Origin: an uncultured Clostridia bacterium
GTDB lineage: Bacteria > Bacillota > Dehalobacteriia > UBA4068 > JAAVYR01
NCBI GenBank assembly: GCA_946562005.1
Contig: CAMNVD010000083.1
Location: 1-5,274 of the forward strand
DNA: 5,274 nt
Direction of reading: 5' to 3'
Each line of letters begins with the position of its first letter. Position 1 is the stretch's first letter. Positions 1-5,274 of this stretch are shown piece after piece. The notes below the pieces were generated by a model, which ran no database searches, had not been told where the DNA came from, and saw only the letters and a program-made list of their open reading frames with translations. A program made the translations under genes and the position numbers.

Positions 1-482
1 TCTTCTTTATCCGCGATATGGGAAAATTAAGAGTTAGTGAAAAATCCTTGGATACCTTGCCTATTTCTGATGTGATTCGTGTGAATGCGGAAGAATGCGG
101 TTTGAAAGTATGCTCTGTAGACGGTCCTTTATTCTTTGGTACGGCTGAGTTTGTATCAAACTTATTGCAAGCCCAAAGCGGGGAAAAATATTTGGTTATT
201 GATATTCACCATGTAGAGGTAATGGACGCCACTGGGGCGAAGGCCTTAAGAGACAGCATTATCAAACTACAGGAACAAGATATTATGGTAACCCTTGCTG
301 GTATGCCAAAGCGTATTGAAAAAATTATGAACCGTATGCAGGTAATCGAAACGGTAAAAGCGAGCCGTTGTTTTAAGTTTGCTAGTGAAGCTGTTGTTTA
401 TAGTGTGGATTATAATGAGTTGATTTCTGGCATCAAAGGTGATATAGTAAGATTTGATGACGAAGGCGACGATGAATTTTAA
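1..482 (+). CDS. SulP family anion transporter, C-terminal STAS domain (5' end outside window)
   Basis: The reading frame is open from the first complete codon (base 3) to TAA at 480-482, so this is the tail of a longer gene. The ATG at 18 is an internal methionine, not a convincing start, because no ribosome binding site precedes it. The visible residues begin FFIRDM, resembling the short linker after the last membrane helix of SulP permeases (compare FIRRM). A STAS domain follows, with the strand-loop VIDIHHVEVMDATGAKAL. The DATGA loop corresponds to the DSSG loop that is phosphorylated in SpoIIAA-like proteins. The protein ends in an acidic tail (DDEGDDEF). SulP proteins are inner-membrane carriers of sulfate, bicarbonate or other anions, and the STAS domain is cytoplasmic and regulatory. 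The substrate cannot be told from this fragment. A terminator follows, so it is probably transcribed separately from the hyd genes. Confidence 0.85.
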   Translation, partial: FFIRDMGKLRVSEKSLDTLPISDVIRVNAEECGLKVCSVDGPLFFGTAEFVSNLLQAQSGEKYLVIDIHHVEVMDATGAKALRDSIIKLQEQDIMVTLAGMPKRIEKIMNRMQVIETVKASRCFKFASEAVVYSVDYNELISGIKGDIVRFDDEGDDEF

Positions 483-496
483 ACGAATGCGTCTAA

Positions 497-593
497 CCAA
501 AAGGAGCAATCTAATTGGGAGGAAGCAAAAACAGATATTTTAGATAAGATATTGTTTTGCTCCCATTTGGTTTGCTGCCAAATGGGAGTTTTT
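497..593 (+). promoter_or_regulatory. Possible attenuator leader ahead of the hydrogenase maturation operon
   Basis: This is a speculative reading of the 135-base gap before the TM1266 gene. AAGGAG at 501-506 lies 8 bases before TTG at 515. That codon opens a 10-codon frame (MGGSKNRYFR) ending at TAA 545-547, just upstream of the terminator stem at 560. Bases 497-509 can also pair with 557-570 in about 12 base pairs, with one mismatch and one bulged base. That pairing would compete with the terminator's 5' arm and mask the leader's ribosome binding site. A short translated leader, an alternative pairing and a terminator are the parts of an attenuation device. The peptide shows no run of one regulatory amino acid, and I recognise no known riboswitch. 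No convincing promoter was found in the gap. Confidence 0.25.
560..593 (+). terminator. Intrinsic terminator between the SulP gene and the TM1266 gene
   Basis: A perfect 11-base-pair stem (560-570 with 578-588) closes a 7-base loop, TTTGCTG. It is followed directly by TTTTT (589-593). This is a clear rho-independent terminator for plus-strand transcription. It most simply ends the SulP transcript, but it lies only 25 bases before the TM1266 start, so it could also act as a conditional stop for the hyd operon. Confidence 0.85.
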
Positions 594-617
594 ATGATAT
601 AAGGAGGTTATTAAAAC

Positions 618-875
618 ATGGAAGAAAGAATCGGTATTGTAGGAATTTTATTAGATAGTAATGAATTTGCAGCGCAAGTCAATGATGTGTTGCACGCTCA
701 TAGCAGTCTGATTTTAGGTCGGATGGGGTTGCCTTATCGGGAATACGGGGTTTCTGTCATTTCCTTAATCGTCAAGGGGACCACTGATGAGATATCTAGT
801 TTGACGGGACAGTTAGGGCAGATAGCAGGCGTGAATGTAAAATCTGCCATGCATAAAGAAGTATTGAGCAAGTAG
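618..875 (+). CDS. TM1266-family putative iron-only hydrogenase system regulator
   Basis: This 85-residue protein matches the TM1266 family, small single-domain proteins named for a Thermotoga maritima gene and found beside hydE, hydF and hydG. Visible family features are the GIVGILL first strand (about 6-12), GRMGLPYRE (34-42), SVISLIVKGTTDEISSLTGQLG (46-67) and GVNVKSA (71-77). The pattern suits an ACT-like ferredoxin fold of the type seen in the NikR C-terminal domain. There is no room for a helix-turn-helix or ribbon-helix-helix, so the name 'regulator' rests on fold and context only. The length is normal for the family. The ATG is well supported by AAGGAGG at 601-607, ten bases upstream. 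It is the first gene of the apparent operon, with hydE starting 38 bases after its TAG. Confidence 0.9.
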   Translation: MEERIGIVGILLDSNEFAAQVNDVLHAHSSLILGRMGLPYREYGVSVISLIVKGTTDEISSLTGQLGQIAGVNVKSAMHKEVLSK

Positions 876-913
876 TTTGCGGCAAAAAACAGTCGGATAA
901 AGAAAGGTGGGGC

Positions 914-1942
914 GTGGTTGTGCCAAGAGAATCAGAACTTTTGCCAATTATTGATAAGCTAGCTGCAACCTGCCAAGGGACTGTTAAGGAAATCGTTTCT
1001 CTCCTTGTTTGTGAGGACGAAACGGTTTTGAACTATCTATTTGCGAAAGCCCTTTCGGTAAAGAAGGCTGTCTTTGGGCAAAATATTTATATCCGAGCTA
1101 TTATTGAGTTTTCTAATGTGTGCCATTGCTGCTGTTGTTATTGTGGCATTAACCGGGGAAATCAAACTGTTAGCCGTTATCGTATGGTTCCTGATGAAAT
1201 TTTAGGCCTTGCTTATGAGGCTATTGACGCAGGCTATGGTACTATCGTGCTGCAAAGCGGCGAGGATATGTATTACACCAAGGAAATGCTGGGTGAGGTT
1301 ATCCGAGGAATTAAAGCCTATGATAAAAGGGTGGCAGTGACCTTAAGCGTTGGAGAGCGGGCTTATGAGGACTATGCCTATTGGCGAGCGTGCGGCGCAG
1401 ACCGTTATCTTATCAAACATGAAACAGCAAATGCTGCATTATATCAGAGGTTACATCCTGGGCATCGTTTAGCAAGCCGTCTGGACTGTCAGCGGCAATT
1501 ATGGGCGTTAGGCTATGAGCTGGGAAGTGGCTTTATGGTGGGGCTTCCCGGCCAGACGATAGAAATGTTGGCAGTAGATATTCTGTTATTGCAGAAAATG
1601 CAGGTGTCGATGGCAGGTATTGGGCCTTTTATCCCTCATCCAGAGACGGCTCTTGCTGGTGCTGCTAAGGGAGACACCGGCTTAACGAATAAGGCATTAG
1701 GGATTACCCGGCTGCTGTTGCCTCATGCCCATTTGCCAGCGACTACTGCTCTGACAGTGCAGGGCGGACGGGCGGAGGCCCTTGCAGCGGGGGCGGATGT
1801 CATCATGCAGAAGGCGACGCCGGCGGCGAAACAACAGTTGTATGAAATCTATCCTCGGCTGGTAAAAGAGGAATATTCTTTAAAAGAAAAACGGCAGTTA
1901 TTATTAGAACAACTGGAATCCTTAGGGTATATAGGTGTTTGA
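914..1942 (+). CDS. hydE: [FeFe] hydrogenase maturase HydE, radical SAM enzyme
   Basis: HydE is a cytoplasmic radical SAM enzyme that acts on the HydG-made Fe-CO-CN-cysteine synthon on the way to the H-cluster diiron subsite. The 342 residues are near the family length. Visible marks are the CX3CX2C cluster loop (C70, C74, C77), LQSGED (113-118, SAM-binding region), GADRYLIKHETA (161-172), GFMVGLPGQT (206-215), GIGPFIPHPET (235-245) and ATTAL (276-280). Two things are odd. The cluster loop reads CHCCCCYC, with three cysteines beyond the canonical three. The C-terminus has no cysteine after residue 192 and reads GADVIMQKATP where many homologues have ANVVMPNxTP. The start is uncertain by two codons: GTG at 914 or GTG at 920, both behind AAAGGTGG at 903-910. 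The next gene is hydG, with a repeat-like spacer between. Confidence 0.93.
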   Translation: MVVPRESELLPIIDKLAATCQGTVKEIVSLLVCEDETVLNYLFAKALSVKKAVFGQNIYIRAIIEFSNVCHCCCCYCGINRGNQTVSRYRMVPDEILGLAYEAIDAGYGTIVLQSGEDMYYTKEMLGEVIRGIKAYDKRVAVTLSVGERAYEDYAYWRACGADRYLIKHETANAALYQRLHPGHRLASRLDCQRQLWALGYELGSGFMVGLPGQTIEMLAVDILLLQKMQVSMAGIGPFIPHPETALAGAAKGDTGLTNKALGITRLLLPHAHLPATTALTVQGGRAEALAAGADVIMQKATPAAKQQLYEIYPRLVKEEYSLKEKRQLLLEQLESLGYIGV

Positions 1943-1958
1943 ATATATGGGGGATAAT

Positions 1959-2036
1959 ATCATTCGGCGGGATGCAATGACGAAGAATTTTTTAGATGAC
2001 CGTATTTTTCGATTCTTCGACTTTGCTCAGAATGAT
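1959..2036 (+). repeat. Imperfect palindrome resembling a dispersed intergenic repeat
   Basis: The hydE-hydG spacer contains an imperfect inverted repeat. ATCATTC (1959-1965) pairs with GAATGAT (2030-2036), GCAA (1974-1977) with TTGC (2023-2026), and CGAAGAAT (1981-1988) with ATTCTTCG (2012-2019). The inner loop is 23 bases (1989-2011). The right arm, reading ATTCTTCG then GCTCAGAATGA, strongly recalls the dispersed repeat of many bacterial genomes built on GATTCTTCGCTNCGCTCAGAATGA. That resemblance is from memory and was not searched. A 43-codon frame runs through it (ATG 1947 to TAG 2076-2078) and contains RFFDFAQNDD, which looks like the conceptual translation of such a repeat. An RNA copy would form a hairpin between hydE and hydG, but no T-run follows it, so it is not an intrinsic terminator. 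Confidence 0.55.
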
Positions 2037-2090
2037 GATGTATCGATAGATAGCAGCATAGAGATATTTTTTGGATAGGAGTGAAGATTT

Positions 2091-3515
2091 GTGGTCGTAT
2101 ATAATAAGGCTTCTCAGTTGGCAGAGGAGTTTATCCATCAGGAGACGATAGAGCATATTCTAGAGCAAGGGAAAAAGGATGCAGGCAATAAACAACTGGT
2201 GCGGCAAATCATAGAGAAGGCTGCTGGCTTTGGCGGTCTTACGGCGGAGGAGGCTATCACGCTTAGCTATGTAGAAGACGCTGACTTGTTGGGGGAAATG
2301 TTTGCTACTGCAAAAGCAATCAAAAATCATATTTATGGTAAGCGTATCGTCATGTTTGCGCCCATTTACGTGTCGGACTATTGTGTCAATGAGTGTGCTT
2401 ATTGCGGGTATCATGCTACTTGTCCTATGACACGGAAGCAGTTGACCATGGAACAGCTGCTCCGGGAGGTAGCGGTGTTAGAACAAATGGGTCATAAACG
2501 GTTGGCATTAGAGGCCGGCGAAGATCCTAAACATTGTCCTATTGAGTATATTCTGGAGTGTATCAAAACTATTTATAGCAAGAAAACAGCGGCTGCGGCC
2601 GGGGGCACGGGAGAAATCCGCCGTGTCAATGTAAACATTGCAGCGACTACAGTAGAAAACTATCGTAAGCTGAAGGAAGCGGGTATCGGCACTTATATTC
2701 TCTTCCAAGAAACCTATCACAAGCCTACTTATGAAAAGTATCACTTAAAAGGCCCAAAACGGAACTACGACTATCATACTACGGCTCATGACCGGGCCAT
2801 GGAAGCTGGCATTGATGATGTAGGTTTTGGGGCGCTGTACGGTTTGTACGATTGGCATTTTGAGCTTGCAGGGACTATCTTTCATAAAGAACATTTGGAG
2901 GCAGTTTTTGGTGTGGGGCCTCATACTATTTCTGTGCCTCGCATTCGCCCTACCGCCGATGCAGAAGAAAACCGCTTTCCTTATGCAGTAAATGATGATG
3001 ACTTTAAGAAGTTGGTTGCTATCATCCGTATGGCAGTGCCTTATACAGGCATTATCTTGAGTACCAGGGAAGAACAAAGCTATCGTGATGAAGTCATAGA
3101 CTTAGGGGTCTCCCAGGTAAGCGCTGGCTCTGCTACTGGGGTGGGGGGCTATGCAGACGGTTCCCAGCCGCCTCAATTTGAAGTAGCAGATGAACGGACG
3201 CCCTTAGAAGTGACGAAAAATCTTTTACGGCGAGGTTATATTCCTAGTTTTTGTACGGCTTGCTATGGCTCCGGGCGGACTGGAGATCGCTTTATGTCCT
3301 TTGCAAAGACAGGACAAATCAGTAATTTTTGTCAAGCAAATGCTATCCTTACCTTGAAAGAGTATAGCGTTGGTTATGGGGACGCAGAGTTTCAGGAGCT
3401 AACGGATAAGCTGATAGCCGCAGAGGTAGAGAAAATCCCCAATGAGAAAGTAAGAGAAAAAACCAAAAAATATCTTACCCGTATTGAGCAGGGGGAAAAT
3501 AACTTTAAGTGGTAA
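2091..3515 (+). CDS. hydG: [FeFe] hydrogenase maturase HydG, tyrosine lyase (radical SAM)
   Basis: HydG cleaves tyrosine into p-cresol and dehydroglycine and converts the latter to CO and cyanide on a second iron-sulfur cluster, yielding an Fe(CO)2(CN)-cysteine synthon. All main marks of the family are present in 474 residues, the usual size. The SAM cluster motif CX3CX2C is C98, C102, C105 (CVNECAYC). LALEAGEDP lies at 138-146, FQETYH at 205-210, GALYGLYDWHFE at 247-258 and GPHTISVPRIRPT at 276-288. The C-terminal auxiliary cluster motif CX2CX22C (C388, C391, C414) is intact, which separates HydG from the related thiamine enzyme ThiH. The GTG start is backed by AGGAG at 2077-2081, nine bases upstream. 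It ends nine bases before the longest possible hydF frame, so the two are surely co-transcribed. Confidence 0.97.
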   Translation: MVVYNKASQLAEEFIHQETIEHILEQGKKDAGNKQLVRQIIEKAAGFGGLTAEEAITLSYVEDADLLGEMFATAKAIKNHIYGKRIVMFAPIYVSDYCVNECAYCGYHATCPMTRKQLTMEQLLREVAVLEQMGHKRLALEAGEDPKHCPIEYILECIKTIYSKKTAAAAGGTGEIRRVNVNIAATTVENYRKLKEAGIGTYILFQETYHKPTYEKYHLKGPKRNYDYHTTAHDRAMEAGIDDVGFGALYGLYDWHFELAGTIFHKEHLEAVFGVGPHTISVPRIRPTADAEENRFPYAVNDDDFKKLVAIIRMAVPYTGIILSTREEQSYRDEVIDLGVSQVSAGSATGVGGYADGSQPPQFEVADERTPLEVTKNLLRRGYIPSFCTACYGSGRTGDRFMSFAKTGQISNFCQANAILTLKEYSVGYGDAEFQELTDKLIAAEVEKIPNEKVREKTKKYLTRIEQGENNFKW

Positions 3516-3548
3516 CGATGTTCTATGTATGAGGAAAGGGAGGGAGTT

Positions 3549-4736
3549 GTGGTGGCGGATTTAGGGCAGACGCCTAGTGGAGAGCGCATCCATATTGGTT
3601 TTTTGGGTAAGACCAATGCTGGTAAATCTACCTGGATGAATGCGCTGACAGGGAAAGAAATGAGTCTAGTTTCGGCAGTGGCTGGTACCACTACCGACCT
3701 GGTAGAAAAAGCTATGGAGTTACTGCCTCTTGGTCCGGTATTGTTCATAGATATGCCGGGCTTTGGTGATGAAAGTATGCTGGGTAGTACTCGAGAAGAG
3801 AAAATGCAGTCGGTACTTGCGCAGCTGCATTTAGCAGTAGTAGTTGTCTCTAATGAAGATTCTCTTTCTCCTCTTTATTGGCAATATATAGCATTGCTAA
3901 AAGAGAAAAACATCCCTTTCTTGTTTCTGGTGAATGACTTTGGTAGCGGGGAAATGATAGCCGGGCTTCCCGAAGATGCTGAGGCTGTTTTGTGCAGTCC
4001 TTGGCAAGAGGAGGGCAAGATGCGGTTAAAGGAAGCGATTATTCAGAAAGTTTCTTTATGGGTGCAAGGAACAGAACGTTCTTTGACCGCTGGACTGGTT
4101 CATCCAGGAGACCAGGTGCTTCTTGTGATTCCCCAAGACGCTCAGGCGCCCAAAGGCAGATTGATTTTGCCACAGGTGCAAACCATTCGAGATTTACTAG
4201 ACCATGAGACATTGGTGTCTATGGTGAAGCTGGAGCAGCTAGCTCAATATTTACAGGAAATGCCTCTGCCTGATTTGGTTATTGTGGACTCTCAAGTATT
4301 TTCTCAGGTAGACGCATTGCTGCCAAAAGAGGTGCGGCTCACTTCCTTTTCCATCCTTATGGCTAGGTATAAAGGAGATATCGCTATTTGGCTAGCAGGA
4401 GCGAAGGCATTGGGGCAGTTAAATCCAGAGAGGCCTATCCTTATCTGGGAGGCCTGCACACACCATGTGCAGAAGGGGGATATTGCACGGGAGCGGTTGC
4501 CTCAGGTACTAGAGAAAATCGCTGGTTCGTCTTTGGTCATCCATTGCTATAGTGGTAAAGATTTCCCTGCCAATATTAGTGAATATCAGCTCATTGTTCA
4601 TTGCGGTGGCTGTATGTTGAATCATCCCCAAGTTATGGCACGTCTTCGTATGGCGGAGGAACAAGGGATTCCTATCACGAATTTTGGTATGGTTTTTGCC
4701 TATGCAGGTGGAATCTTGGACCGGGTGTGTTATTGA
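3549..4736 (+). CDS. hydF: [FeFe] hydrogenase maturation GTPase/scaffold HydF
   Basis: HydF carries the 2Fe precursor of the H-cluster and delivers it to apo-hydrogenase. It combines an N-terminal GTPase domain, a dimerisation domain and a C-terminal [4Fe-4S] domain. Counting from GTG 3549, the P-loop GKTNAGKS is at 20-27, the switch threonines (AGTTTD) near 47-49 and DMPG (G3) at 68-71. The cluster motif is HX44HCX2C: H306 in EACTHH, then HCGGC at 351-355. The family ending with PITNFG and GGILDR follows. The expected NKxD guanine motif is missing; the site reads LVNDFG. The frame can be extended to ATG 3525, but that has no ribosome binding site. GGAGG at 3539-3543 sits 5 and 8 bases before GTG 3549 and GTG 3552, and the family usually begins a few residues before TPSGER, so one of these is preferred. 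It is the last gene of the operon. Confidence 0.95.
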   Translation: MVADLGQTPSGERIHIGFLGKTNAGKSTWMNALTGKEMSLVSAVAGTTTDLVEKAMELLPLGPVLFIDMPGFGDESMLGSTREEKMQSVLAQLHLAVVVVSNEDSLSPLYWQYIALLKEKNIPFLFLVNDFGSGEMIAGLPEDAEAVLCSPWQEEGKMRLKEAIIQKVSLWVQGTERSLTAGLVHPGDQVLLVIPQDAQAPKGRLILPQVQTIRDLLDHETLVSMVKLEQLAQYLQEMPLPDLVIVDSQVFSQVDALLPKEVRLTSFSILMARYKGDIAIWLAGAKALGQLNPERPILIWEACTHHVQKGDIARERLPQVLEKIAGSSLVIHCYSGKDFPANISEYQLIVHCGGCMLNHPQVMARLRMAEEQGIPITNFGMVFAYAGGILDRVCY

Positions 4737-4750
4737 AGGCTCGGCTAAAT

Positions 4751-4797
4751 AAAAAAAGAAAAGACGGTGCGAAAAATGTACCGCCTTTTCTTTTTTT
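4751..4797. terminator. Bidirectional intrinsic terminator between convergent genes
   Basis: A 13-base-pair A/T-rich stem (4751-4763 with 4785-4797), one A/C mismatch, and a 7-base-pair inner stem (4765-4771 with 4777-4783, including two G-T pairs) close an AAAAA loop. The run of T after the right arm ends hydF transcription. The A-run of the left arm becomes a T-run on the minus strand, so the same hairpin can end the gene arriving from the right. It starts 15 bases after the hydF stop and ends 11 bases before the minus-strand stop. Confidence 0.88.
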
Positions 4798-4807
4798 ATT
4801 TTTATTC

Positions 4808-5274
4808 CTATTCTATTGATGTAATTTCTCCTGTCTCTACATTAATCACAAGTTCGTCATAAAAGTCCTGCCTGGTGTAGTCGCTGCAAGGCCAGAGCAA
4901 GTGAAGATAGGTGTTTTCTTGTTCTCCTTCCTTCTTGGTAACCTTGCGGGCGAGGAACGCTGCTTCATATTGGCTGGAGTAGGCCTCTCCGGGCAGGTCT
5001 GAGATTCGCTCAATACCGCCGTCTACAATGCGGATAACATAAATACCTGGTGGATAAGAGGCTGTTTCTCCTAGTTGCAGCACGAAGATTTCTCCGCTGG
5101 TAGCAAGGAGCGGGGTAGCGTTGCAGAAAATATCTTCTGTTTTGCCGCTATCTAGGTCCCAACGTAAGATATTACCTTGCCCTTCTCCAGAGGGGTACTC
5201 GGTGCGGCTGGTGGCAAGGTAGGCAATGTTTTGGTTCCTTCCAATAACTTTGGGGAAAAGAAGATTATCACTTA
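4808..5274 (-). CDS. Uncharacterised protein, C-terminal part, beta-propeller-like (5' end outside window)
   Basis: The minus-strand frame is open from the right edge to its TAG (complement of 4808-4810), giving at least 154 residues. A GTG codon at 5083-5081 could be mistaken for a start, but the sequence upstream of it reads as coherent protein in the same frame, so the gene extends beyond the window. The visible part is rich in short strands with acidic and glycine turns. Examples are NILRWDLDSGKTEDI, GEIFVLQL, GIYVIRIVDGGIERI and the ending DELVINVETGEITSIE. The spacing of hydrophobic strand, D/E-x-x-(T/S)-G turn, strand resembles beta-propeller blades of extracytoplasmic or sensor proteins, but I cannot name a family. 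No membrane segment is visible. It converges on hydF and shows no functional link to the maturases. Confidence 0.7.
   Translation of the reverse strand, partial: SDNLLFPKVIGRNQNIAYLATSRTEYPSGEGQGNILRWDLDSGKTEDIFCNATPLLATSGEIFVLQLGETASYPPGIYVIRIVDGGIERISDLPGEAYSSQYEAAFLARKVTKKEGEQENTYLHLLWPCSDYTRQDFYDELVINVETGEITSIE

Noticed and set aside
515..547. TTG-start 10-codon frame as an independent protein gene
   Set aside because: It is too short and lacks recognisable content; it is reported only as a possible leader peptide within the proposed attenuator.
572..598. Promoter with TATGAT at 593-598 for the TM1266 gene
   Set aside because: The -10-like box overlaps the terminator tail and would start transcription at or within the ribosome binding site at 601-607; the -35 match is poor.
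1959..2036. CRISPR repeat or insertion-sequence end
   Set aside because: There is a single palindromic unit, no regular spacers, no transposase and no flanking target duplication that I could see.
1947..2078. A 43-codon frame between hydE and hydG as a real small gene
   Set aside because: It has only a weak upstream AGGTG, spans the inverted repeat, and its RFFDFAQNDD stretch looks like the translation of a common intergenic repeat. It is kept only as a note under the repeat.
2745..3077. Minus-strand frame of 110 codons inside hydG
   Set aside because: It is opposite strongly conserved hydG coding sequence and has no recognisable protein features; it is a shadow frame, as are the other minus-strand frames at 267-509, 2160-2414, 2508-2744 and 3392-3748.
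2091..3515. ThiH (thiamine tyrosine lyase) instead of HydG
   Set aside because: The C-terminal CX2CX22C auxiliary cluster motif and the hydE/hydF neighbours identify HydG.
4601..4819. Plus-strand frame overlapping the hydF end and running into the terminator
   Set aside because: It overlaps the conserved HCGGC region of hydF in another frame, and its phenylalanine/leucine-rich end is merely the translated T-run of the terminator.

Overview
The window holds a [FeFe]-hydrogenase maturation locus. The order on the plus strand is: the 3' end of a SulP-type anion transporter gene, a TM1266-family small protein gene, hydE, hydG and hydF. A gene on the minus strand enters from the right edge and converges on hydF. 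Oxygen-sensitive radical-SAM maturases point to a strict anaerobe. The gene order, strong purine-rich ribosome binding sites, frequent GTG starts and intrinsic terminators suit a Firmicutes-type bacterium. A Negativicutes or clostridial host is my inference; nothing here proves it.

Region by region: bases 1-482 encode the C-terminal STAS domain of a SulP permease whose membrane part lies outside the window. Bases 483-617 have no sizeable gene but hold a strong terminator hairpin (560-593), preceded by a possible 10-codon TTG-start leader peptide and a segment that could pair with the terminator's 5' arm. Bases 618-875 encode the TM1266 protein, 914-1942 HydE, 2091-3515 HydG and about 3549-4736 HydF. 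Between hydE and hydG (1943-2090) is an imperfect palindrome that looks like a dispersed bacterial repeat. A 20-pair hairpin at 4751-4797, able to act in both directions, separates hydF from the minus-strand gene (4808-5274, incomplete).

How the genes work together, from known biochemistry: HydG cleaves tyrosine to supply the CO and cyanide ligands as an Fe-cysteine synthon. HydE processes that synthon further toward the dithiolate-bridged diiron unit. HydF is the GTPase scaffold that carries the 2Fe precursor to the hydrogenase apoprotein. TM1266 travels with these genes, but its role is not settled. No hydrogenase structural gene (hydA) is present, so the maturases must serve an enzyme encoded elsewhere.

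I found no wholly new system. The oddities most worth a look are a radical-SAM loop in HydE with six cysteines in eight residues, a HydE C-terminus without auxiliary-cluster cysteines and with a changed MPN motif, a HydF GTPase domain without a recognisable NKxD motif, the possible attenuator ahead of the operon, and the repeat between hydE and hydG.
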